From a virus, in the IMG/VR virus record IMGVR_UViG_3300037502_003122, positions 1 to 39,415 of that record: DNA of 39,415 nt; one strand, 5' to 3'. The first letter of the stretch is position 1; every line of letters starts with the position of its first letter. The position numbers and the translations under genes are program-made. The notes under the pieces are model-generated. The model did not search any database. It saw only the letters and a list, made by a program, of their open reading frames with translations, and was not told the origin of the DNA. Positions 1 through 5,780 of the stretch are shown here, piece after piece.

Positions 1-13
1 GCTGCGCGGGTCC
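1..13. repeat. left copy of 13-bp terminal direct repeat, cos-like
   Basis: The first 13 bases, GCTGCGCGGGTCC, are identical to the last 13 bases of the window. The genome encodes a gpNu1-like small terminase and a GpA-family large terminase, and phages with these proteins cut at cos and carry short single-stranded cohesive ends (lambda has 12 nt). I infer that this repeat is the cohesive end, read at both termini. An assembly overlap is the alternative. Confidence 0.55.
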
Positions 14-82
14 CGCGGGCACCCGCCCCCCGGGGAGGACCCGTTCGGGTCCGGTTCGGGGTTTGACGGTCGGTCGACCGTC
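6..82. other. inverted-repeat-rich terminal region, possible terminase recognition region
   Basis: Three dyads lie in this non-coding stretch next to the left end. GCGGGT (6-11) pairs with ACCCGC (21-26) and flanks the palindrome CCCGCGGG (12-19). GGACCCG (37-43) pairs with CGGGTCC (46-52). GACGGTCG (65-72) pairs with CGACCGTC (75-82). Dyads beside a genome end are typical of cosN/cosB-type terminase sites. None is followed by a T run on the minus strand, so an intrinsic terminator for the gene ending at 116 is less likely. Confidence 0.4.
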
Positions 83-115
83 GCCATTCGGTCACCGTGG
101 CACGGTTCTTGGGGC

Positions 116-751
116 TCATGCGTCCAGCAGCTCCCCGATCTCCACCAGGGCGATGCCGACGAACCGTCTGTCGATCGTTTCGGAAGCAGTGGCGATGAAC
201 CCCAAGCGCGGCCGGAGGGGCACGGAGGTCTGCAGGCGATACAGGAACTCGGTGCGCCACCCCCGGAGGCCACCGCGACCTCGCCCTGCGACGTTGCGGA
301 CCAGGTACTCGCCGCTGGGAGTCGTGATGCGACGCACTTGCGGGTTGCGCAGCAGCGCCGAGGGTCGGAGCCGCTTGGGGACAACGGTCTGGTCGGTGGG
401 CTTTACCGCGTAGAGGGGGACGGCCACGCTGCGCCCCGAGGTCGGCACCTTGCGCCCTGCCTCCTCGTGCTGTGCGAGGAAGTCGCGGTCGGGGTGCACG
501 CGCACCACGGCCCGGAGCGCGCCCTTGGTGGCGAAGTCCTGCCCGGGCTGGCGGTAGATCGTGCGCAGCACGAAGTCCCGCCGCCGAATGGTGAACTGCC
601 GCCCGCGCTCCAGCTTGAGGCGGACGTCGGTCTGGGCGGCGTTGGCCGTGGCGTTGAGGGCCTTGGCCATCGCGAACGGCGCCTGGCGTCCGATCCCGGC
701 CAGCGCCTCCCGCACCAGCGCGCTGTCGCGCACGGTCAGGCTGATCTCCAT
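116..751 (-). CDS. probable tail-morphogenesis-like protein, 211 aa
   Basis: Last gene of the leftward early operon. The protein is basic and contains stretches such as QAPFAMAKALN, QFTIRRRDF and IYRQPGQDFATK, which recall phage minor tail or tail-completion proteins. That assignment is by impression and not by a defining motif. The ATG at 751 lies inside the end of the RusA-like gene (16-nt overlap) and has a very purine-rich upstream stretch (GGGGGGAGGGGGG) acting as ribosome-binding site. A structural-type protein here is unusual, because the other virion genes lie in the 10-36 kb block. On a circular map the next gene after the cos-like ends is the small terminase. Confidence 0.75.
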   Translation of the reverse strand: MEISLTVRDSALVREALAGIGRQAPFAMAKALNATANAAQTDVRLKLERGRQFTIRRRDFVLRTIYRQPGQDFATKGALRAVVRVHPDRDFLAQHEEAGRKVPTSGRSVAVPLYAVKPTDQTVVPKRLRPSALLRNPQVRRITTPSGEYLVRNVAGRGRGGLRGWRTEFLYRLQTSVPLRPRLGFIATASETIDRRFVGIALVEIGELLDA

Positions 752-1317
752 TCCCCCCTCCCCCCCGCTTTTTTTTCGGGCTTGGTGGTGATGAGCGCCG
801 GCTGGTCGGCCGGCCAGACGAAGACCTCCATCCTGGCGGGTGAGCCGTCGTCCACGCGGATGATGTTCAGCTCAGCGACCTGCGCGTCGTCCCAGTAGGC
901 CACGCCCTTGAGCAGGTCGAGCGTGGCCTTGATGCGGCCGTCGACGTCGCCCCTCCGCTGCGCCCGCACCCAGACCAGGCGGACTGCGACGTCGCCCTCC
1001 AGCGGCACGATGCCGGCGAACCGGGCGGGCGCGGCTGCCTTGTCCTGGCGGTGCCGCTTGCTGGACAGGGTGCGCCCGTTCCACTGCCGCCAGATGGCGT
1101 TGACCCGTTCGGGGACGGGCAGGACAAAGTGCCAGCCCGTGGCCGTAGCCTCGGCGTGGGCGCTGGCCCACGTGATGCCGGCGGCCCGGCGCTGGCCGCC
1201 CCGCGCCCCGCTGCGGCCGCGCGAGCGGCCGGTCAGGGCTGGAGCCTCGGACGCCCCCGGCGATGGCGGGGCACCCCCTTGCACCGCGCGCGCGGTGGCA
1301 TGGCGGCGGGGGCTCAT
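736..1317 (-). CDS. rusA: RusA-like Holliday junction resolvase, 193 aa
   Basis: The C-terminal two thirds match the RusA family: an N-terminal strand region with LPVPERVNAIWRQ, then RGDVDGRIKATLDLLKG and YWDDAQV, the acidic D-D...DD pattern that binds metal in RusA dimers. The protein would resolve four-way junctions made during RecT-dependent recombination or replication. The ATG at 1317 overlaps the stop of the preceding gene as ATGA. The first 50 or so residues are Ala/Gly/Arg-rich and are not part of the family domain, so translation could begin further in. RusA-like genes often occupy this place at the end of replication modules, close to cos. Confidence 0.85.
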   Translation of the reverse strand: MSPRRHATARAVQGGAPPSPGASEAPALTGRSRGRSGARGGQRRAAGITWASAHAEATATGWHFVLPVPERVNAIWRQWNGRTLSSKRHRQDKAAAPARFAGIVPLEGDVAVRLVWVRAQRRGDVDGRIKATLDLLKGVAYWDDAQVAELNIIRVDDGSPARMEVFVWPADQPALITTKPEKKAGGRGEWRSA

Positions 1318-1940
1318 GCGGCCACCGCCACGGATTGGGACCGCCGCTTGGCGAGCACCGACGTGGGCACGCACGCATCGCACCGGGTCTTGGGCCGACC
1401 GGGCGGCACGAACGGGATGGCTGCCTGGCACACCCGGCACACCGGCTGCGGGCGCTCAGGGTGCAGGGCGTAGTACCGGGCCAGCGCCTGCGCGCGCTTG
1501 ATGGCCTGCCGCTTCGGGCAGGCGTTGTGGCGGGCCTCGGTGGCCTTCCGGGTGGGGCTCGGGTTGAGCGCGTACTTGCGCTTGTAGGCCCGGATCTTGT
1601 CCGGGTTCGCCTTCCGCCAGGCCGCCTTCCACGCGCGCCGCTTGGCCGACCGCTGGCGCCGGCGTTCGCCGGCCCGGCGTTGGTGCTTTCGGGCGGGGTC
1701 CTTGTCGCGACGCGCCGTGGCCTCCCGCCGACGCACGACCCGGCAGGCCGCGCACAGGCTGGCCCGGGAGCTGGTGTTTTCCCGCGGCTGGCTGCAGCGC
1801 CAGCAGCGGCCGGCCTCCTGCCAGGTGCACCGCGGGCACTGCCACAGGATGCGCCCGAGGTGGTCGATCCGCTCCTGCATCGGGGCGCCGCACGTCCCGC
1901 TCCAGCCGGGGCGCTTGCGGTCGCATCGGGCGCTGTTCAC
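1314..1940 (-). CDS. cysteine-rich zinc-binding basic protein, 208 aa
   Basis: Five CxxC pairs are visible: CPRC, CWRC and CAAC in the N-terminal third, and CRVC with CDAC near the C-terminus. A long Arg/Lys/Ala-rich middle segment (about residues 75-150) separates the two clusters. This layout suggests two zinc ribbons joined by a nucleic-acid-binding helix. HNH-type proteins can look like this, but I see no clear H-N-H catalytic triad. The GTG start at 1940 overlaps the previous stop (GTGA) and is preceded by GGAGG. Function is unknown; a DNA-binding role is inferred from composition and from its place between replication genes and RusA. Confidence 0.75.
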   Translation of the reverse strand: MNSARCDRKRPGWSGTCGAPMQERIDHLGRILWQCPRCTWQEAGRCWRCSQPRENTSSRASLCAACRVVRRREATARRDKDPARKHQRRAGERRRQRSAKRRAWKAAWRKANPDKIRAYKRKYALNPSPTRKATEARHNACPKRQAIKRAQALARYYALHPERPQPVCRVCQAAIPFVPPGRPKTRCDACVPTSVLAKRRSQSVAVAA

Positions 1941-2518
1941 GCGGCCACCTCCTCGACGCCGGCCCGGCGGTGCCACCCGGCCGGTGCGGCCGCCTTGGGG
2001 ACGTGCCACGGCTCCAGCCACCCCCACGGCAGGGCGTGGGCGACCAGCTGCTGCATCTCGCCGTCGCTGATGCCTAGGCACCCGCCCCGCAGCGCGCCGC
2101 GATGGACGGCGAACGCCACCCCTCGTTCGGCGTCGAGCCGGTACGGGCCCTTTTCCGCCCCGGGCTTCGCGAACCAGAACGGCGTGGCCCCGTCCAGCAG
2201 GTCGACCTCCTCGCCGTCCGCCACCGGGGTGGGGGTGCCGCCGCGGCGCTTGGCGGTAAGGTCGCGCGCGAGCCGCCCCAAGTCGGCCGGCTTGGGCGCG
2301 AACTCCTGCTCGGCGCACCACCGGCGCGCCGCTTCGACGACCAGGTCGTGGTCCGCGGACCCGCAGGCGCGGGCGTAGTGCGTCAGCCAGTCGTGCGTGT
2401 CCTGGGACTGCCGCGTCACGGCGGCCAGCGCCTTGGGCCAGAGGGGGAGGCACAGCGTCAGCGCCTCCCGGACGGCCGCCAGCAGGGCAGGGGCGGCGCG
2501 GTATTCGGGGGTGGTCAT
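1937..2518 (-). CDS. hypothetical protein of the replication module, 193 aa
   Basis: Lies directly downstream of the putative initiator and overlaps its stop as ATGA, with the exact GGAGG-CCGC-ATGA linker. In lambdoid maps this place holds a helicase loader (P or DnaC type), but I see no Walker motif, so it is not a DnaC-type ATPase. Visible features are an N-terminal helical part (about residues 1-100) containing WLTHYARACG and a C-terminal part rich in Trp and Pro. A helicase-loading or accessory replication role is inferred only from position. Confidence 0.75.
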   Translation of the reverse strand: MTTPEYRAAPALLAAVREALTLCLPLWPKALAAVTRQSQDTHDWLTHYARACGSADHDLVVEAARRWCAEQEFAPKPADLGRLARDLTAKRRGGTPTPVADGEEVDLLDGATPFWFAKPGAEKGPYRLDAERGVAFAVHRGALRGGCLGISDGEMQQLVAHALPWGWLEPWHVPKAAAPAGWHRRAGVEEVAA

Positions 2519-3561
2519 GCGGCCTCCTGCCAGGTGATGCCGCGGTCGGCGCAGTAGGCGATCCACTCAGGGTCGCCGCTGCGGGCGTACCGGACGGCGG
2601 AGAAGTACAGCGGGTCCTTGGTGCCGCCGCCGGCAGCCGTGGCCGCGGGGGTGAGCGCGACGGCGTCGCGGTGCGCCTGCTCGGCGCGCCACCGCTCGAT
2701 GCACCCCGGCACGAAGTAGCCGAGGCTCCGCGGCGGCCGATCGGCGCGCAGCTCGCCGGCCAGCTGCTCGATGCACCCGGCGGCCCAGTCCGGGGGCACG
2801 CCGGCGTCCGCCAGCGCCTGGAGGGCGCGGGCTGTGGTGCCGTGCGTGGCCATGAGCGGGAGGGGCTGCTCGCCGAACCGCGCGGTGATGCCCCGGTTGG
2901 CCGCCGCGGTGAGCAGGCGGCACAAAATGCCGGGTTCCGGTTCGGGAACGGCATCCCCCCCGGATTTTTCGCGCGCACGCGCAGCAGCAAACAGTAGCTG
3001 GCTAGTAGTACTGTCTACGTCTACGTCTACGTCTACGGGGGACACCGTGGACATGTCCCCGGGACGTCCCGGGGATGTCCCGGGGACATGTCCCGTTTGT
3101 CCCGGGGACATGTCCCGCTGATGTCCCACGTGTCCCCGGGACATGTCCCGCCCTTGTCCCGCCGTGTCCCGAAAACGTCCCGACGGCACGGGCTCGTCTT
3201 CTTCCTCGGCGTCGTCTTGGCGACCGGCACGCCAGCGCGCCTTCCGCTGGCGCGACTTTTCGACCTCGCGGATGGCCGCGCCGTTGAGGCGGTCCCACGC
3301 GGCCACCACCCCCGTCTCATCGCAAAACAGGGCCAGAAACGCCGCCGCCAGCTGCCCGTCCCTACCGTCCCACCCGGCCCAATGCTCCAGCACTTCGCCT
3401 GGCACGGCCGCCAGATCGCCGTCTGGAGCGTGGGCGGGCAGGTTGACCAGCACCATGACCACATGCCCCACCGCGGCGGGCACATTGACGCCGCACCGGC
3501 GGGCCAGCTGCACCGTCTTGGGATCGTGCCCGATCTCGGTCGAGATCCGGATCCAGTCCAT
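2515..3561 (-). CDS. putative replication initiator with embedded origin, 348 aa
   Basis: The N-terminal domain (about residues 1-115, starting MDWIRISTEIGHDPK) resembles the N-terminal DNA-binding regions of phage replication organisers. A low-complexity middle (about residues 120-185) is rich in RDMS, GHV and DVDVDVD. The C-terminal helical domain (about residues 200-348) would contact the helicase or loader. The middle segment is encoded by an array of GTCCC repeats, so the gene probably contains its own origin, as lambda O does. The ATG at 3561 overlaps the preceding stop (TGATG). The family match is tentative; position and the iteron array are the main evidence. Confidence 0.72.
   Translation of the reverse strand: MDWIRISTEIGHDPKTVQLARRCGVNVPAAVGHVVMVLVNLPAHAPDGDLAAVPGEVLEHWAGWDGRDGQLAAAFLALFCDETGVVAAWDRLNGAAIREVEKSRQRKARWRAGRQDDAEEEDEPVPSGRFRDTAGQGRDMSRGHVGHQRDMSPGQTGHVPGTSPGRPGDMSTVSPVDVDVDVDSTTSQLLFAAARAREKSGGDAVPEPEPGILCRLLTAAANRGITARFGEQPLPLMATHGTTARALQALADAGVPPDWAAGCIEQLAGELRADRPPRSLGYFVPGCIERWRAEQAHRDAVALTPAATAAGGGTKDPLYFSAVRYARSGDPEWIAYCADRGITWQEAA
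3013..3181. other. putative replication origin: iteron array inside the initiator gene
   Basis: Twelve GTCCC elements start at 3055, 3066, 3077, 3090, 3099, 3112, 3123, 3132, 3145, 3156, 3166 and 3177, with a mean spacing of about 11.1 bp (one helical turn). Three are centred on the perfect 12-bp palindrome GGGACATGTCCC (3083-3094, 3105-3116, 3138-3149), spaced 22 and 33 bp apart. Four tandem GTCTAC units (3013-3036) flank the array on the left, followed by a somewhat less GC-rich stretch at 2961-3012. The 11-bp period is not a multiple of three, so coding constraint does not explain it. Lambda ori has the same arrangement of iterons within gene O. Confidence 0.7.
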
Positions 3562-3878
3562 CACGCCGCCCTCCGGGCCCGCCGGGCGAGCACCATGGCG
3601 GCCAGCTGGTCGCCGACGGAGATGGCGTAGAGGTCCAGGTAGACGTGCGTGGCGGTGCCGAGGTGCAGCGGGCCGTCCTGCTTCCCGGGCGGCACGGCAG
3701 AGTCGTACACCCCGGACACGTGCGCCGCGGTGCGACGCGCACTGCGCCGGTAGAACCCTTCGTGCTGCAGGTCGGCACGGACGGCATCGGACGCCCCCCA
3801 TACGTGCAGCGCCATCTTGGCCTGGCGCCGCGCCGTGTCCCGGTAGCGCCCGGCGGGCAGGGTCTGCAGCGCCGTCAC
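3561..3878 (-). CDS. hypothetical protein, 105 aa
   Basis: A mixed alpha/beta protein with no motif I recognise. It begins MTALQTLPAGRYRD, has a basic middle (YRRSARR) and ends in a hydrophobic helix followed by Arg/Ala (LARRARRAA). The GTG at 3878 overlaps the stop of the membrane protein upstream (GTGA). It lies immediately upstream of the putative initiator, and its stop is shared with that start (TGATG), so the two are probably translationally coupled. Confidence 0.7.
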   Translation of the reverse strand: MTALQTLPAGRYRDTARRQAKMALHVWGASDAVRADLQHEGFYRRSARRTAAHVSGVYDSAVPPGKQDGPLHLGTATHVYLDLYAISVGDQLAAMVLARRARRAA

Positions 3879-4048
3879 AGCCACTCCCCCCGGCGGTGCC
3901 ACACCGCGCGCCAGACCCGGTCCCAGAGGTCGGCCAGCAGGTCCAAAAGGCTGTACGTGGAGACGATCGCCCCCAGCAGGGTGTACGCCCCCAGCACCCA
4001 CGCCCAGCGGATCGGCACCGCTACGGTGTTGGCGTCCTGGGGCGTCAT
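3875..4048 (-). CDS. small single-span membrane protein, 57 aa
   Basis: The ATG at 4048 overlaps the previous stop (ATGA). Residues about 12-32 (IRWAWVLGAYTLLGAIV and following) form one strongly hydrophobic segment, followed by an amphipathic Trp-rich tail ending WHRRGEWL. No cysteine or lipobox is present. Small membrane proteins in phage early operons often act on host membrane functions or superinfection, but nothing in the sequence identifies the role. Confidence 0.65.
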   Translation of the reverse strand: MTPQDANTVAVPIRWAWVLGAYTLLGAIVSTYSLLDLLADLWDRVWRAVWHRRGEWL

Positions 4049-4419
4049 GCGGCCACCTCCGGCACGGGCGCGAACTCCGGCACCCGGCAGAACTGCTCCC
4101 CGCCGCACGCCTGCCCCTCGATGCGCTTGGCCAGCAGGACGACCTGGCTGGCCTGCACCACGCGGACCTGCCGGTCCAGCCCCGTGCGGAAGGTCCGGAA
4201 CACCCGCAGCACGGCGTCGTAGACCACCTGGTCCACCACCCGGTCATCGGCCGTGACGATGCGGTACCGCTGGCCATGCTGCGGCCGGATGACGCGGAGC
4301 TGCTCGTAGCAGGTCCGGCAGACGACCTTCCGGGCTGACATCTGGAGGGCGTTGTCCCCGACCACCGAGTGGCCGGCGGCGCACCGCTTGATGGTGGGGC
4401 CATGGGGGCCGGGCTTCAT
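4045..4419 (-). CDS. small cysteine-containing hypothetical protein, 124 aa
   Basis: The N-terminus has a zinc-ribbon-like arrangement (CAAGH near residue 13 and CRTC near residue 35). It is followed by an alpha/beta region with DRVVDQVVYDAV and VVQASQVVLLAKR, and two further cysteines near the C-terminus (ACGGEQFC). The ATG at 4419 overlaps the upstream stop. One of several cysteine-pair proteins in this operon. Nucleic-acid binding is plausible; function is unknown. Confidence 0.68.
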   Translation of the reverse strand: MKPGPHGPTIKRCAAGHSVVGDNALQMSARKVVCRTCYEQLRVIRPQHGQRYRIVTADDRVVDQVVYDAVLRVFRTFRTGLDRQVRVVQASQVVLLAKRIEGQACGGEQFCRVPEFAPVPEVAA

Positions 4420-4724
4420 GCGGGCACCCTCCGGCTGACCAGGACGGCGTGGCAGCCGCCGCACAGCCAGGCGTCGTCCTCGCTGCCGAGCGTCTCCTCC
4501 AGCAGCGTCACGGCGTAGAGCGTGCCGTGCGGCTGATGACAGAGCTCGCACGACAGCACCCGCTGGCTCTGGACCGCCATCGCCTTGTGCCGCGCCCCAC
4601 GGCGGCGCGTCTCGCGGGCGTCGACGATGCGGCGCAGGAGGGTGGCCACCGCCCACAGGGCCAGCACGAGGCCAGCGGTGGACAGCATGACCACCGTCCG
4701 GTCGGAAAGCTGCAGCGCGGCCAT
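4416..4724 (-). CDS. membrane-anchored zinc-ribbon-like protein, 102 aa
   Basis: An N-terminal transmembrane helix (about residues 10-30, VVMLSTAGLVLALWAVATLL) is followed by a basic stretch. A four-cysteine zinc site comes next: CELC near residue 60, then CGGC near residue 90. This places a small metal-binding domain at the inner face of the membrane. The junction reads GTGATG: I chose the ATG at 4724 because it is 7 nt after GGAGG, but the GTG at 4727 is possible. Function is unknown. Confidence 0.65.
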   Translation of the reverse strand: MAALQLSDRTVVMLSTAGLVLALWAVATLLRRIVDARETRRRGARHKAMAVQSQRVLSCELCHQPHGTLYAVTLLEETLGSEDDAWLCGGCHAVLVSRRVPA

Positions 4725-5155
4725 CACGCGGCCTCCTGCGCGGGGGGCCGGGCCGGGTCGATGGCGAACCACGTCCCCGGTCGCCCGCGGGTGCCGCCGA
4801 CGGTGTAGCTCAGGAGGCGGCACACCCCGGTCTCGTGCACCACCTGGAGGGCGTAGCGCACCCGGCGGGGCGGCGCCCCGGTTTCAGCCGACAGCTGACG
4901 CGCGGTCGCGCTCCCCTTCGTTTTGAGCAGGTCGAGCAGCCGGTCGCCCAAGGCGACCGTTGGCGCCTTGTGGCCAGTGGCCACCGGCAACCCGGACGGA
5001 CGCGCGGACGGGCGGCCACGGCGGGCCTCCGCCTTGGCGCGGTCGCGCTCCACCCGCAGCTGCCGCCGTCGGGCGCCCGCGCAGGCCGCGCACCGCTGCA
5101 GCCCGCGCCCTCGGGCCCCCATGGAGAGCATGGTCCCGCAGTCGAGGCAGGTCAT
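4724..5155 (-). CDS. zinc ribbon plus winged-helix DNA-binding protein, 143 aa
   Basis: The N-terminus carries a CxxC...CxxC ribbon (CLDCG and CAAC). A basic linker follows, then a winged-helix-like region: GDRLLDLLKTKGSATARQL, with recognition-helix candidate ETGAPPRRVRYALQVV and wing-like LLSYTVGGTRGRPGTW. This pattern suggests a small transcription regulator. Its neighbour upstream (5152-5484) is also a probable winged-helix protein. The ATG at 5155 overlaps the stop of that neighbour, preceded by the GGAGGCCGC linker. Confidence 0.7.
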   Translation of the reverse strand: MTCLDCGTMLSMGARGRGLQRCAACAGARRRQLRVERDRAKAEARRGRPSARPSGLPVATGHKAPTVALGDRLLDLLKTKGSATARQLSAETGAPPRRVRYALQVVHETGVCRLLSYTVGGTRGRPGTWFAIDPARPPAQEAA

Positions 5156-5484
5156 GCGGCCTCCACGGCCGGGAGCGGCCACGTGGCCATCCAGACCGTC
5201 ATCTTGTCGCGGACGCCCGCGGGCAGCAGGAGCCCCGCCTGGTACAATTCCGACCGGCGCTTCCGCACCGTTGACGGGGCCCGCTTGGCGAAGACGGGCA
5301 GCTGCTCCAGCTCGCGGTCGGTAGCCCCGTAGGCCCCCGCCTCGCTGACGGCGCGCAGGACACCCATCTGCAGCTCGTTGAGCAGCGGCACCACGTCGTC
5401 CGCCGCCTGGTAGCACGTCCGCAGGTCCCGGACCCGGACCATGCGCCGCGGCACAGCCGGCTCAGCCATCATGGTCGCGGCCAT
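5152..5484 (-). CDS. probable winged-helix DNA-binding protein, 110 aa
   Basis: Residues about 35-85 read as a helix-turn-helix: ELQMGVLRAVSEAGAYGATDRELEQ, then RAPSTVRKRRSELYQAGLLL, the usual form of a MarR-like or replication-type winged helix. The start is ATG 5484 or GTG 5487 (GTGATG); ATG is better spaced from GGAGGG. It lies just downstream of the attP-like region, so in a prophage it would be at the opposite end from the integrase. No operator could be identified. Confidence 0.7.
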   Translation of the reverse strand: MAATMMAEPAVPRRMVRVRDLRTCYQAADDVVPLLNELQMGVLRAVSEAGAYGATDRELEQLPVFAKRAPSTVRKRRSELYQAGLLLPAGVRDKMTVWMATWPLPAVEAA

Positions 5485-5780
5485 CACGCGGCCCTCCGGA
5501 TCCGGCGGGCCGCCGCGCGCGCCTGCATGGCCCGCCGACGGCGGGCTTCGAGGACGCCCAGGATGACGTAGTAACCGACGGCGGCAGACCCGTCGCTCGT
5601 TGCCACTTCGTTGCCACTCTTGCTGGACTTCGGGCCCATTTCGGGGGTTCCTTGCGCCCCGACCGCGCCGCGATTACTCTCGTTCCCAGAGGAGAGGGCG
5701 CGGTTGCCGCCGGTCCCCTCCCAAGCGGTCATCGGTTCAATCCCGATCTGTGGCTCTGGTGGGAAGTCGTTGTGCAGCAT
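5484..5780 (-). CDS. hypothetical protein overlapping the attP-like site, 98 aa
   Basis: Opens directly at the integrase stop (GTGATG) behind a strong ribosome-binding site, GGGAGGAG. Codons about 8-18 are the minus-strand reading of a tRNA 3' end and give the peptide PQIGIEPMT, which is typical of ORFs drawn across tRNA integration sites. An alternative start at 5639 would give a 51-aa product beyond the att region, beginning MGPKSSKSG, with a hydrophobic patch and an Arg/Ala tail. Either the att core lies inside a real gene, or only the shorter form is made. Confidence 0.5.
   Translation of the reverse strand: MLHNDFPPEPQIGIEPMTAWEGTGGNRALSSGNESNRGAVGAQGTPEMGPKSSKSGNEVATSDGSAAVGYYVILGVLEARRRRAMQARAAARRIRRAA
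5729..5757 (+). other. attP: putative attP core: 3' end of a tRNA gene
   Basis: On the plus strand, ATCGG (5731-5735), loop TTCAATC (5736-5742) and CCGAT (5743-5747) form a perfect tRNA T-arm with the invariant GTTC...C pattern. It is followed by a 7-nt acceptor-like stretch, CTGTGGC (5748-5754). No D-arm or anticodon arm lies upstream, so this is a tRNA fragment and not a gene. It starts about 25 nt downstream of the integrase stop, the usual attP position for tRNA-integrating phages. The host tRNA would start GCCACAG; I cannot identify its type with confidence. Confidence 0.7.

Noticed and set aside
3044-3181. CRISPR array
   Set aside because: The repeats are 5-12 bp with 9-13 bp period and lie in a coding region; there are no long repeats with unique spacers and no cas genes.
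5700-5760. A complete tRNA gene
   Set aside because: Only the T-arm and acceptor-like 3' end are present; no D-arm, anticodon arm or 5' acceptor strand is found upstream, so it was called an attP-like fragment.
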